DNA of 64,000 bases. It comes from Parus major. Taxonomy: Eukaryota; Chordata; Aves; Passeriformes; Paridae. Shown here in pieces: positions 22,344 through 34,941 of this stretch. The stretch lies in contig NC_031770.1 of the NCBI RefSeq assembly GCF_001522545.3, positions 19,447,420 to 19,511,419 of the forward strand, read 5' to 3'. Below the pieces are notes generated by a model. The model made no database searches. It was not told where the DNA came from and was given only the letters and a program-made list of their open reading frames with translations. The position numbers and the translations under genes were made by a program. Within the stretch, counting starts at the first letter, position 1; every line of letters begins with the position of its first letter.

Positions 22344-24783
22344 GTAAGTATAATTTAAGTTCCAAAAACTAAAATGGCATTTGGAAACTTGCTCAGGCTC
22401 TCCAGTTTTGATCCTCACCTGGGCTCTTCTCCTATGCCTCTCCTATTTCAGTAATAAAAGCCAGGCTACATTGTCTTTTGCAGGGACTTTTTGGCAGTGG
22501 GTTTCAACAGCACTTGAACAGCAGACAACATTATTGTATCCTATTTTCTGTAAGATGAAAGCAAGGTGCAACAAATCAAATTATATTTCCCCAAGGTCAT
22601 CCATCAAGGCGGGGATAAAGATAAACTTTACAACTCCAGAGAAGTAGCAAAATGAAACATTTCTTAAAAGTCACCACTTTGGCTTTTTCTGTGTAAGATT
22701 TAGTTGTGAAGGCATTCATAGTAACAGTAGGTTGTGTCAAACATTTTTCTTTCTTTAATAGTAGTATGTAACCATTGCTTAATCCTCTCTCTCTTTGTTC
22801 TTTACAAAGAAATTGTTGAAACCACAAGTGTAGCTTATACATTGGGGCAAAATCCCTGTAGTTTTAGATCATTTGTGATGGGATGGGATGTACTCTGTGT
22901 TCTGCTTGCTGTAAATCATTGAAAGTCCAGAGGACTTCACAGCAGGAGTGAATGTTTTAGGTTTGCACACATTTGTGGGAATGTTAATACCACATTGTGG
23001 GAATAGTGCTGAGTTCCCTGTTATCATGCAAGCAATTGCTAACTGTAGACCTCTGACTTTGTAATTTGTTCTTTATGGACTAGCCTGCAGCCAATAAGCA
23101 AAATCAATAGTCTTTGCTGAAAAGTAAGCAAGTGCCAGTGTGTTATGTGACAGGTGAAGATACATGTGCTTACCAGGGGTCAGGGGGCCACATCAAATTT
23201 CTCTCTGACTTCTTTTCAAAAAGCTAAATCCATTTAGGGAGCATTCGTCATTGGAAAATGTTGCAGTGGGGAATTAGACAGGCTCCTGCTCTTCTTTTCT
23301 CATTTAACGATGTTTGTTTTCAACAGTCTGTTCAATAATGTCACTGAGAAGAAATTATGTGAGAAGAATAAAGTGCTTATAGTCTATTTATTTATTCATT
23401 CATTTCTGTAGAATAACACTAGCTGTTGCATTCTCATGTTTATTAATGCTATTGTGGCAGTCCAAATATTTGTTTGTTCTCCTTTTTCTTCAGAAAAAAA
23501 AAAAAAGGTGGGACAGAGCAGTGTGGAAAGGATTGCTTCCTACTTAAGCCTAAGGTGAAGGTTACACCCCTCCCAGCAATGTTCTATATTGTGTGTATAT
23601 ATATATAAATATGGTTTCCTATACTTGAGTATGGTATCTAAATTTATACCATCATTTTAGTGCTGCAGAGTTTGGGAAGTCTCTTGTTTTCCAGGTGGAA
23701 TTAGCAAGATTGAGGCCACTTGGAAGTCTGCTGGAAAACACAGCAACAGCAGCAGCAGCTGAGATGGATGCTGCTGGCCAGTGAGAAAGCATGGTGGATG
23801 ATACTGGTGCAATTCCCTCTTTTGCATTAAATGCTGACAGTGTTAAGTGTTCTGAGTTCTAGGGAAGTAGTGTTTTTAAACCTGCCCTTCTATTTCAACA
23901 GATCAGGCTACAATGAAAGGCAGAAAGTGAAAGGGAACCTTTTCCTGAAATCCTGAAATAGTTAAGGGTCATAAGTTACACAAGAAAAGGGCTCTGGTAT
24001 TTAGAAGTTACATTGGGTTTCCACGTTCAAGCACCCAACTTACATTCTTTTGAAAACTTTCGATTCAGTCTAATAGCAAAAATGATAAGAAGCTTAATGC
24101 CACTGTTTGCTTCTTATTGAATGTAGTTGCTCTATTTAATAGCCTGGCCTGCTGCCATGGTACTATCATACACACATGTGTACTCCCAGTCAGGAAAAAC
24201 AAACAGTCACCACACCGGTTCAATCAGATTAAAGGTTCCCTGTATGAGAGCTGAATACCAAAAACCAGATTGGTGTGTTAGATTTCTCTCGTGTCCTGTT
24301 TGATTTTTTTTTATCATACATAGTAAACATCTCCTAATTTCTCTACAGCTTTCTCTGTGGCTGTTTGCTGGCTGCTGACTGCACAGGTCATCACTGTAGC
24401 TGGGCACTACATTTGGAGATGCTGAACAATACTTGAAGCTTCCAGAAAGCTGTAGTTGAAGCCCTTCAACATGGGTTCTGCCATGCTTCATGGCACCTTT
24501 TAAACTCACTTTGAGGGCTCACAGTCTGCTTTTGACACCATGTTGTACCTAATGAATGTCCAGGTTCGGTGTTCAATAAGACAAATTTTGAAGACTCACA
24601 GAGTCTCTCAACCACCAAATATAAGAATTTTAAAAAACTGCATTTCAGCATACTTAAACAAGACTGGTGCCTTCTTAGCCACAAAATACTTTATGAACAC
24701 ATTTTGGATAGAAAGCCTGTGGGTTCTTCAAAGTTCTGTACCACTAAATTCAGTTACTGGAGGAACATCTCACTCTATTTTAG
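22344..24783. other. Unique non-coding sequence with minor simple repeats
   Basis: The stretch contains a 13-A run (23494-23506), a short TA tract near 23595-23610 and a short CAG stretch (23741-23759). Nothing resembling a gene is seen. Confidence 0.5.
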
Positions 24784-24817
24784 TGTGTCAAGTTTAGTTC
24801 TTGACAAATATTCCCAG
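24784..24817 (+). other. Candidate 34-nt mini-exon
   Basis: The acceptor 'atctcactctattttag' ends at 24783 and the strong donor 'cccag|gtaagt' begins at 24818. A longer alternative is the plus frame 24569-24829, which stays open into this donor and would make a larger exon with an upstream acceptor. The frame shows no known domain. A non-coding transcript exon is the most cautious reading. Confidence 0.2.
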
Positions 24818-25319
24818 GTAAGTTCTTGAAGTTTTGGTAGACAGCTGAGGAAAAGAAAGGGGAAAGGTGTAGATCTTGCAGCTGCCTTTTTTCTCAGGGC
24901 ATGGGTCTGTCAGCAGACTACAGACAAATCAAGAACCTGGCTTTCCATCTAAGAGGTTGTAAAAATAAATGGATAAGGGATTTTTATCATTTGAGAACTG
25001 CAAACATAAACAGATAGCTACTCCAACCTTCCTTTCCTCATTTTCCCTTCAAAGGGTAGCACAGTTGCTGTTCTGCAGTGACATGAGATAAAATTCAAGT
25101 GACTTGAGAGATCCCCTGAGCTCCAAGCTGCAAAGGGTTGAGGTTAAGCTTGAGGTTTGCCTGCTCAGCTCTTTTTTTCTTTTTTTTTTTTTATTGGGTC
25201 TTAAACCTTTCCCACACTAAATAAACACCCTTTTATAGGGTTTTTTTCCTCACAAATAGCAAGTTTTTTACCTTTATATGAAAAAGTCTAGTTGCTGATC
25301 CAAACTAAATGCTCCCTCA
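24818..25319. other. Unique non-coding sequence with T-rich tract
   Basis: An interrupted poly-T tract lies near 25172-25191. No other feature is seen. Confidence 0.5.
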
Positions 25320-25790
25320 TTGCTACCAGTTCCTCTGTCCCTGAGGACCACGGTTCACACTGGTGGTTGCCTGGCCCTGCTGGGCCTGCACTGGAGCTTC
25401 AGATCTAATCTGTTTTGTAATTCCTGTCCTGGATGTGGTTTTGATCACTTGGGATACACCTGTTGATCTTGTGGCATGAAGCACGTCATCCAAGTGCTCC
25501 ACACCCACCCCGTAGCTCTGCCTGTGCGTCCAAACCACTGTGACTGTAACATGGTCAGGTGTCTACTGTGTCTTAGCACAGGTAATGGCAAGAATGCAGA
25601 GAACACAGGTCCTTTGGGGGCCAGCAGCTGCAGCACCATGCCAGGTCCCCAGAGGGCTTGTGGAGTTCATGTCCGAGCTGCCACGACCTCGCAGCCGCTG
25701 CTTTGTTTTTTACCGCTTTGTAACCACGCCATCGTTTGACTGCCAAGACAGAGCATCCAGTCCAGCTTAAGCAGGAGTCTCTTCCTTTTA
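25320..25790. other. GC-richer patch of unknown origin
   Basis: This block is richer in G and C than either flank and has a modest CpG content ('ccacgacctcgcagccgctg', 'ccacgccatcgtttgac'). Frames stay open on both strands (plus 25476-25739, minus 25323-25538) without a recognisable product. It has sharp composition edges like those of an inserted retroelement LTR or a retroposed fragment, but I could not identify terminal repeats or a target-site duplication. Confidence 0.35.
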
Positions 25791-27729
25791 ACCCTCCCAG
25801 AACCCTATCATTTATTATCTTGTCTTTTTCTTGCTTTTATACTTGCAAGTATCTCATCAAAAGAAATTACCAGCAAAATTTCTCTGGTGCTTGTCGCTTC
25901 CTATCTCATCACCAACAGGCAACGTGTACCATTTACAATAACAACTCCTATCACTGGTGTGATGGCAGAGCTACGCATCTGGTGTGACACATGCAAAGAG
26001 AGAGCAGTGCAAGAGGCAAGCAGCTCGTGTTCTAATAGATAACAAAACTTAGGACATGCATCCTTCTTGGCAGTGGTCTCCAAAACTGCGATCTATTGAG
26101 ATTTTAATTTTGAGGGCTATCCAGATGATGTCATTTAAATTTAGTTTCTTTTTTGCCCAGCTTATCAACTACAAGATGTTCTTTTTTTGATGTCTTCATT
26201 CTGGAGAAGTTAAAATCAAACAAATCTTTCTGAGAGGAATACTTTATCACAATTTTATTATCTTTTCTTTCTCAGTGTGTTGCTATGCCAAGTGTCATAT
26301 TTTATTGAGGAGGGTGGGTTATATGTGCTTGCAAGATCAGCTACAGAAATGTATCTTACTGTTCACTTAGGTCTTTCCCTGGAAGAGAATCAAGTAAACC
26401 TGTCTAGAAATCAACATAAAGCATCTTTCATATTGTTGCCTATTGCTTTATTCTATATTAGCCTGTTTGCTTTCCTTTAAGCCACCTTAAAGCAAAATTG
26501 ATTATTTAATCTTTATTAATGGGGCTACAAATACATCATATATTTTTGTCACATTTTACTTTTTACTGTTTCCTTTTCAAAACACACTGTAAGAATTTCC
26601 TACTTTATGTATGTATTCTTGTCATGCATAGCATTTTGCTGCTGCAAAAGAAATACTGTTCATATCCATATAAAGCCTAGATAAGAGCAGAGGCAAATTC
26701 TAGAACAGTTTACAGAACTGAGTCTTGCCTTAATCATTCAGAAATATTTCCATGGAGAAGCAATAATTTGGAATATTTCTGTGAACTTTCTTTGTCCACT
26801 ATATAAAATTATTCCTGCTGACCTTAGTTGATTTTGGAAAAGGTTCCTGGTATGGCAGAATGGAAACAAGAATGAAATCCATGATCAATAAAATTTCAAG
26901 AGAACATGTCTAATTGTTTCTTAGCCATTTTCTTGAAGGTTTCTTTTCTGGCAGTCATAAATGGGATAAATTTATTTAATTAATTTAGCTTTTTAAGTTT
27001 CTAATACTGAGTAATAGTCTAATGATTCATTATTTGAAATTTCTCCTAGAGCAAATTCTTCAGCTAATACCTTTATTCTTATATAGAACAGCATTTTTAA
27101 TCACATGAATATATTTTTGTCAATGTAAACCTTTTTTCTGCAGTTTTTTGCAGGTAGCTCATTACAAATGGTTAATATTCAACATTTCTTTGTCATGGAT
27201 GATGTACAGCATATGATGCTTAATACTGAATTTTTAACCATAAACATCCCTACTGATATAACCACTCTAACAGATTCTAAAGCCTATGATGACTAACTTT
27301 ATTAATTTTTATACACATACACTGGTAAAAATTGCTTTGCTTTAATATTGCTATTTTGTGGTGCTTTCTACCAGAAAAAAAGCATTTTAGAAAAAATATT
27401 CTACCTTGAAAAAGCGAGTTCTATGTAATTAGAATGCAATTCAAATTAATCAGGTTCAGAAAAAAATGCTCCTGCAATAGGTTGTCTTTCCATAAATAAT
27501 TTTTCTTTAAAGAAAATATGACATTAGGCTGTCAATTGGATCAAAATTACCCAAAAATGGATTAAAATTTCTTGAGTAGATTTCTAGTGTGAAAAAGATT
27601 GAAACAACTAAGTTAAGAAGGTTCTCTTAATAAGAAGTGTTATGCCTGACCAGCTTTCTAGAGAAGTTCTGCTGCTCTGCACTGAGCAGTAATGTTCACT
27701 TCATTTTGTATCTCTAAACAGGCTGGAAA
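25791..27729. other. Unique AT-rich non-coding sequence
   Basis: The strand has low-stop patches only. An acceptor-like 'cttttctttctcag' ends near 26275 and precedes a 67-codon plus frame (26277-26480), but no donor closes it at a sensible position. No gene is supported. Confidence 0.45.
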
Positions 27730-27860
27730 AAAGGTATCATTGTTACCCAGCTGTGATGCAAATAAATATTCATAACAATGGCACATGCATAGCTAATTGA
27801 ACAGTTTTTGTTAATATTATACTAGATATTCATGGACATGTGCCTTTTTCTATAATGAAA
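27730..27860. promoter_or_regulatory. Candidate enhancer with POU, SOX and homeobox-like motifs
   Basis: A perfect octamer ATGCAAAT (27756-27763) lies 10 bp from AACAATGG (27774-27781, SOX-type). A reverse SOX-type ATTGTT (27739-27744) sits on one side and TAATTG (27794-27799) on the other. POU and SOX proteins bind such closely spaced sites together in neural and stem-cell enhancers. The arrangement is visible in the sequence; activity is inference. Confidence 0.3.
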
Positions 27861-29700
27861 ATACCGCCTAAGGCTAGCTTTGTTTTTCTTGTCAAGAACA
27901 ATTTATGTGCTTTCATTTAAATGGATATAAACTTCTATTCTCATGACAAAATAATTCACCATTAATTTAGGCAAAGAATTCCTTTATTCCCTTTGTGGTG
28001 CATTTCATTGGAAAAGAAAAACCTAAGTGTATCTCAGAAAATTTCTCTATGCATTCTGTCTAATTTCTGTAATAACTGGCATGGATACATAGGGATTTCA
28101 GTGATTACTTGCTAAGTAAATATGGGATATGGGCATATATTTGATTTAAAATTAATCTGAAAAGAATTTTCTTGAAGTAATTTTTTCCCTCACAAATTTC
28201 ATTGTTTTACACATAAAATTTAGGAATATAAACATTAAAAACACTCTTCTTCCCTTTTCTTTATTTTCTTTTCCTATTTTGCTTCTTCCTTTATTATTTA
28301 TGGCTGAGGTTCTGATATACCTCTGAGGTATGTTTTGGAAGATGAGTAGAGCTTGAGGGAGGCAAAAGCAGATCTCGCAAACGTGACTGAAGAACAAGCT
28401 TCTGAGAAAGGTCTGAGTATTTTTTTCCTCCTCTTTACTGTGTAACAAAGTCTATACCACTTCTTTCATGGGACTCTTATTTTCTCATCTTATTAACTGT
28501 TTATGCAATCCTCTCATTTAAATTTCAGTGATGTTACTTAAAGGAAACAAATGGAGCTACACACTGATTTAACTAATGAATTAATTCTGTTCAGATGGCA
28601 AATTAAGGATCCCTAGTAAATAGAATGTAACTATTTCTATTAGGAGAGTGAACCTTAGGCTACTCTGCTGTCTGTACCACCCAGGTTATTGGCTGCATTA
28701 TGATTCTTTCACCAAGTGCTTAAAGTGCAGCTCTTGGCAATAAGCTTTTAATCAAGTGTGGATACTCAGTATGGAGTTCAAGCACCCAAAGAGGGGAAAA
28801 GGGAAATGTGGAAAAAGCAGGAAAAGACTGACTGTTACTGAAGATGATGAATCTAAGGCAATACAGGCAAGAAGTTCCTGACTTACTTTAAAATTGCTTT
28901 TCAGCGTTATAAATTAGTACTTTTTTTAAAGTACCACATATTTGGCTTTCAGGAATGATGGAAACCACTGGCACAGTGTTTTTATGGGTAATTATAATGC
29001 AAGGCATTATATAGTCTCATAATGCAGACTTGCAGTGACTCCTTGGCATGTTCTCTTTTTTGATTTGGGAGCCTATTTCCAGCCAAGAGATATTATTAGT
29101 CAATGTTTCCATCACAGCCATCTTATTCTGGGTGAGGGATGTGACGTTTCCTTTGCGACGTGTAGCCTTACCTCATGCTGGATTTCAGATGGTGCCTCAG
29201 AGTAAACAAGCTGCCTTCATCCTCCTGCTCCTGACATCGTTTAGGGCAGCCAGACATTAATTAACCTGGAAAGCTAGGGAGGAAGAGATTTTCCCATTAG
29301 GAAGGGGCAATCTAATGTGATTGGTATGGCCCATGGCTTGTGCTGCCTTTAAGTTCAGAGAAGCTATTTTAGGTTAAACATATGCTGCATACTGACAACC
29401 TGCACAGTCTGCAAACATCTGAGTGTGCAGGATGTAAGCATGATATATGCTTAACACTCTCTTGAGTTTAGGAGAAGGCAAATCATGAGACCAAATGGGG
29501 TGTATTTTGGCATGCCAGATCTTTAGAAAAGCTCTCTGATCTCTGGACAAAAAGGAATGACTTATTTGTGGCCTGCTATTTTTCTTACAAAAACAATACA
29601 TTAAAAAAAAAACCAAACAAGCCACCTTGCACGGAAGGGTGTTCTCGCTGAACAGGGCATTAAGCAAATCAGAAGTTGTTACCAAGTTAATTTAAGAAAA
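27861..29700. other. Unique AT-rich non-coding sequence
   Basis: Long AT-rich stretches contain conserved-looking strings such as 'cattaatttaggcaaag' but no recognisable gene, RNA or repeat. A minus-strand donor-like 'catgag|gtaagg' sits near 29168. Confidence 0.45.
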
Positions 29701-29726
29701 GGACATTTAAATTGGACATTTAAATT
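29701..29726 (+). repeat. 13-bp direct tandem duplication
   Basis: 'ggacatttaaatt' is repeated perfectly at 29701-29713 and 29714-29726. It is a small slippage duplication. Confidence 0.95.
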
Positions 29727-30261
29727 TGACTTAGTAGTTGTCTCTTGTTAATAAGTTTTCAAACCATATGACAACAATTGTCTGAGAAGGTTTTTTCCAT
29801 TTAAGAGCTATTGTAGATGGAAAGAGTGGATTTTAAAATAATTCTTAAAGACAGTTATGAACCCACAAAGGAGTAGTACATCTTGAAAAACACAGGAAGT
29901 CTTAAAACATTATAAGGTTTGGATTTTTTTTTTCTATCTTTATAAGTGAATGAGTGTAGCAGAACTTCCAACTAGCCTCAAAACAGAGAAGATTCTCTAG
30001 ATGCTGCTACTTTGCAAAGGGAGCAATGAGTTATAATAAATTGTGATTGACCCATTTTTATGTTTCTATTCCTTTCTTATTCTTGTTCATACACTCCTCT
30101 GACAGTGTCTCTAATCCTGAGAATGACTTCTGACCTTCTCCCTTTTCCCTTGTTCCCCCATCCACACAGTTTCCTGCCATATCCAGGTTTTCTACTTTCA
30201 AAGGTTGGTTGTTTTTTTTTTAATAGAAAATACATTCTTTCCTGGTTTATAGGTTCATCCT
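29727..30261. other. Unique non-coding sequence
   Basis: The stretch is AT-rich, with a T run near 30211-30221 and a pyrimidine-rich segment (30110-30200). No gene was seen. Confidence 0.5.
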
Positions 30262-30540
30262 TTTACTGATCTATGGCATGTTTTATAGACCACATGCAAA
30301 ATGAGAACCAGCGTGGGATGGGTGGCATGTGGCACCACAGGAGTTGTCCATAGCAGCACAAAGCACCACTGGCACCTCTGGCCGGCTCCAATCTAGGGCA
30401 GCACAGGCCAACAGCAGACAGGACCCTTCTCAAGGCCAACATCTCCGCCCCAGAGGTTCTCCTGCTCAACAGAAATCTGTGAGCAGGTGCAGGCTTTTAT
30501 GATGGTATAGAACAGTGCCACCTGGTGATATTTCCAATGA
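30262..30540. other. GC-richer patch of unknown origin
   Basis: This block stands out from its AT-rich flanks, with 'ggcacctctggccggctcc' and 'caacatctccgccccagagg'. A minus frame at 30263-30469 is open for 68 codons but shows no domain. It may be an unidentified retroelement piece or a short conserved element. Confidence 0.3.
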
Positions 30541-32125
30541 GACTTTCAGAGTGTTCTTGGCCAGCTTCAACTCCCTCTCTTCTGGTGGGAATTTGCATTT
30601 AGTGGAAGGATTTCCACTGCTGCAGGAGGCTCTTGGGTTCATTTACTTTCCATACATTGTAAATATTATCCCTCCTCCTACTCTTACACAGTCTTGCCTT
30701 TTTGCATCATTTAGCTTCCAGTCTAGCAAGTGGTTTCAGTGTACTGGGCTAAATGTATTTGACGGGCAGTTGATAAACAAACTGAGAAAGGGGCTGATTC
30801 AGATTCTTCAAGGCCAGATCATGCCTTGAAGATCTCTAGGAAGAGAAATTGCTGTGTAAATAATGTTGGGTACTAAGAAGAAGAAATAACTACATAAAAC
30901 CTTTAACTGAGTCAGATTTCATGGCATTGCTCTGCTCATGCATGTTAAGAAGTACACCTAAGAAAATTACCACCTTTTGAGACCAAGAGGCAAACATAAA
31001 CTTCTTCCAAATCAATGACCATATATTTCAAGTTGCTGAACCTGTCCAGATTGTCTAAAACAATAAAGATTTTTTCCATATATAGTGCATACAAACATGT
31101 TCATGTAATTTAATAAAACAAAGAGCTTATCATTAAATCCTTGTAAAATGTTGCTACATCTTATTTCTTGTCCAAACTGTTCCTGTAAAAGCTATAAAAA
31201 TACTGATTCAGGGAGAAACTCTGTATTTGGCAGAGAAGCCTTTTCACCATCAGCAAACAGAAATGTATTTTTGTGTAATGTATCAGGAAAATGTTTTGTG
31301 TACAGCAAATGCAGGAAAGTCTCATATAACTCATTGAACAGGATAAAAAGCTGAATCACTCTGCACTGCTGCATCCTTTACTAAAAAGTAGTGCTGTCAT
31401 CAGTACTTAACCTTGCATACAGTTGAGAACTGAATTTGATTCTTCCTGTCTCACAGTCAAGCATATTGCAAGAAATAGATCTGCAAACAGATGATGTTCC
31501 TTTCTTTACAATGCACTTTGTAATGAAATAATGCACTACAATAGATGACTTCAGTTTTATTTGTTATGTGGTTCCATGCAGTAACAAAACCTGCAGAGTT
31601 CCTGTCATCAGACATGCAAAATTTGAAGCAGGAATTTAATGAAGATATATTCCTGTTGCAACTTTAATATTAATAGGTTTCATTAAGATAGGGGGAGGGT
31701 TAATTTGTTGACAGGAAAAGCAATATTGATGAGTGTAGAGACCACATCTGGAAATATATATCTATTTTTCTCTGATGCTGGCCTCAGGAGTAGCTTAGAT
31801 CACACCTCATCTTTTCACACTCTTTTTTTCTTATAAATGGGAACAAGGAGGCCAGTCTCCTTCAGCAACATGCCCAGAGACTTACTGGTGGGAATGATCT
31901 TGTTGCTTCAGTTAATTTAGCAAAATAAAAACATTAGACAATATCATTCATGTTTTCCTCCCTTCTGCAAGGCTGCCAGTAGTTGTGGAAAGTGACAAAC
32001 AGGAGTAGTTTTGTGACTACTGTTTTGTGAAACTCCTGATCTACTTGTTTGGAGGTGTTTCATGGAGATTTGTTTGTTTATGGCCTTCAAATGTCCTTAA
32101 GAAAAGAAAAAATTGTTTCTTTGCA
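30541..32125. other. Unique non-coding sequence
   Basis: The plus frame 30515-30829 (104 codons) starts in the GC-richer patch and runs on without a recognisable domain or splice context. Nothing else is supported. Confidence 0.45.
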
Positions 32126-33027
32126 ACAATGACCTGAATGAGAGGATCAAGTGCGCTCTCAGCAGGTTTATAACAGCAAGCTGGATGGGAGTGTTGTCCT
32201 GCTGAAGGGCAGGAAGGCTCTGCAGAGGGATCTGGATCAATGGACCACGGCCAATTTTATGAGGTTCTATAAGGTCAAGTGCCAGGTCCTGGCCTTGGGT
32301 CACACCAACCCCTTGCAAAGCTTTAGGCTGGGGCAGAGTGGCTGGAAAATGGCCAAGTGGAAAAGGACCTGGGGGTGCTGGTGGACAGCTGACTGAGCTG
32401 AATGAGCCAGGGAATGCCCAGGTGGCCAAGAAGGCCAGTGACATCCTGGCCTGTACCAGCAATAGTGTGACCAGCAGGACCAGGGGAGGGATTGTCACTC
32501 TGTACTGGGCACTGGTGAGGCCACACCTCAAATCCTGTGTTTAGTTGTGAGCCACTCACTGCAAGGAAGACATTGAGGGGCTGGAGAGAGCCCAGAGAAG
32601 GACAGCGGAGGTGGTGAAGGCTCTGGAGAATCAGCAGTGAGGAGCTGCTGAGCAAGCTGGAGTTGTTTAGCCTGGAGAAAAGGAGGCTCGGGGGGATTTT
32701 ATTGTCCTCTACAACTCCCTTAAAAGGAGGGTATAGTGAGAAAGGTCACTCTCTTTCCCCAGGTAACAAGTGATGGGACAAGAGGGAATGGCTTCAAGTT
32801 GCATAAGAGAGGTTTAGATTGGATATAATTTCTTCACTGAAAGGGTAGCTCAGCCATTGGAACAGGCTGCCCAAGAGAGTGGTGGGATCACCATCCCAGA
32901 GGTGCTCAAATATGGGTTCATGTGGTGCCTGGGAATATGGTTTAATGGTGAACATGGAGTTGCTGGGTTAATGGTTGGACTCAATGATCTTAGAGGTCTT
33001 TTTCAACTGTAATGATTCTATGTTCTT
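32126..33027 (+). mobile_element. CR1 LINE relic, longest copy, with end of ORF2 and 3' UTR
   Basis: About 900 bp of a CR1 element is preserved. The left half is the C-terminal part of the element's reverse-transcriptase ORF, now broken across frames: 32151-32396 carries '[20 protein letters not shown]' and '[19 protein letters not shown]', while the continuation '[20 protein letters not shown]' lies in another frame (32338-32544). Then come the 'agcctggagaaaaggaggct' and 'ggaacaggctgcccaagag' blocks, 'ctgggttaatggttggactc', 'ttagaggtctttttcaactg' and the tail 'aatgattctatg'. The frame breaks show it is dead. Overlapping minus frames (32097-32655) are antisense shadows of the element. Confidence 0.95.
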
Positions 33028-34901
33028 AGGAAAAATAGTGGAAACTCAGTGTTTCACTTGTTTATTTGATAGCACTGCAAATGGAGTAACAGCTGAAGTC
33101 CAGTTCACCACCTCAGACTGCATTAAAAGTGCAACACCATCACACAATTATTGATGTATTTTATGGCCACAATAAGATATTTAAAATGAGAGACTTAAAC
33201 TTTCACGTTTCTTAATTAAAGAGATTTTCTAAACTAGTTGTAACCTGCATTTGGCCTTATGATGCCTCCCTGAATAACAATGATCTACCAGTTAATGTGT
33301 AAGGGCTCACGACTGATTGTTGCTTCTCTTCTTCTGCATATTAAGTAGTGTTCATTAATTAATATTCAGCTTGCTTGCTTCTTGCACACAGGACATCATC
33401 TTTGCACTGGGTTCCCAGTAGACAAAAGAATAATTGTAGTTTAAATGAAAAGCTTTAGAGATCCCTTTGAGTGGGGTGTTAAGATTACAAACATGAAAAA
33501 GAGTTCAGGGGCTAAAGAAAATTCAGATATTTTTATATAGTAACAAAAATGTGGCTCTAACTGGTTTGGTTTGGAAAGTCAAGCTACCTGTTATCTATGT
33601 GAATGTCCTAAGTATATTCTCTGCACAGTATAGAAACTGCAACCAACTGATTGAAATTTGTACTATCAGGTAAATCTGTCTGTCTACATTCCCATTGTTA
33701 TTTTGTTTTTTTTTTTTTCCAGAAAACACTATATTTTTAGAACTGGTTTTGAAAAAGAGAACCTATTTTATTCTGTCACTTACATGATATTCACTTGTAC
33801 ATAAGACCTGATTTATCTGGTTTCCAGTTTGCACAGATGAAATCTAAGTTTCCAAGTCAAATCTGTTTCTTGTTGAGCTGAAGAACAAAATGCTGTAGAC
33901 AATCACTTTTGTGGCTTTTAACTAATTGCTTTGCCAAGACTATCAGATGGCAAAAGCTGTTTAGTTTGACAACTCTGCAGAAATTCTGAAAAACAAAAAC
34001 AGAGCAGCTCATCCCAGCCCTCTCCCCTCTGATAGTTAATATTGAGTGAAAGCATGTCTTATTTTGGAAACATTGGTTCTACTGTAATTTTCTTTATTTA
34101 ATTAATATTATTAATTTCTACAGAAATCACAATATTAACCGACTCCAATACTGAAAGCAAAAGTTTTAAATAGATCTAATTTGTGTGTGAGAGAGAAACT
34201 AACCCACAGCACACGCTGCATTCAAAGATCCTCAGACTACCAGAGAATTTACAACCATATTTACACACTGTGGTCTGATCCCATTTGCAGTCACTTATAA
34301 AAGCAAATAAAAATAGATACATTATGAAATTTTGCCCCACCAAAAGCTTAAAATTTAGTTATCCCTACAGTTACAAAGGAGATCTGCTTTGCAGCTACAT
34401 GTTATTTTCTTTATTTTTAAAGTACCTCCCTCTCTTGGGACTGGGAATCTTTTTTGTTTTGTATCTGCCCACTTTTTTTTTTTCCTCTTTTTTTTCCCCA
34501 CTTTTTTTAAACAATAAGTCTCCCTTTGGGACATGTCACTTGAAGCTTGTGTTTGTCATGCTTCTAGTGCAGGGAAAAAACACACACTAAATTCAATCTT
34601 TAAATTAAGCTGTAACCAAGCTTGTATATTCATTAGAGGAGAAAAATTCTCTTCTGAGAAGTTCAAATTGTTTATTGATTTTCATTTCTGTGTTCAAGTG
34701 AAGCTTGAGTAAGTCTGTCTCACTGCAGTCCCTCTGGGGCAACACTGCCAACAAGTGCATCACATTTCAACCCAAGTGAGCAGTTAGCAACAAAAATCTG
34801 AGAATTCCTTTAAAACTATATTAATAAATAGTTAGAGGGTGAGATTTCCAGTTCAATATAGCTGATTCTTTTGCAAAAGGAATAACAGACTTGAATTGCA
34901 G
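33028..34901. other. Unique AT-rich non-coding sequence
   Basis: The stretch holds a T run at 33708-33718 and an interrupted T-rich tract at about 34467-34510. The block at 34080-34170 is rich in 'taattaatatta' strings. No gene is supported. Confidence 0.5.
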
Positions 34902-34941
34902 GCTATAAATGACAACCTTCTTGAAATGCCTTGAAAATCAG
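34902..34941 (+). other. Candidate 40-nt mini-exon
   Basis: The segment lies between 'gacttgaattgcag' (acceptor-like, weak pyrimidine tract) and a good donor 'atcag|gtgagt' at 34942. No coding phase is convincing. It is listed because the donor is strong, and chance is likely. Confidence 0.12.

Noticed and set aside
32097..32655. 144- and 110-codon minus-strand frames
   Set aside because: They are antisense to the long CR1 relic.
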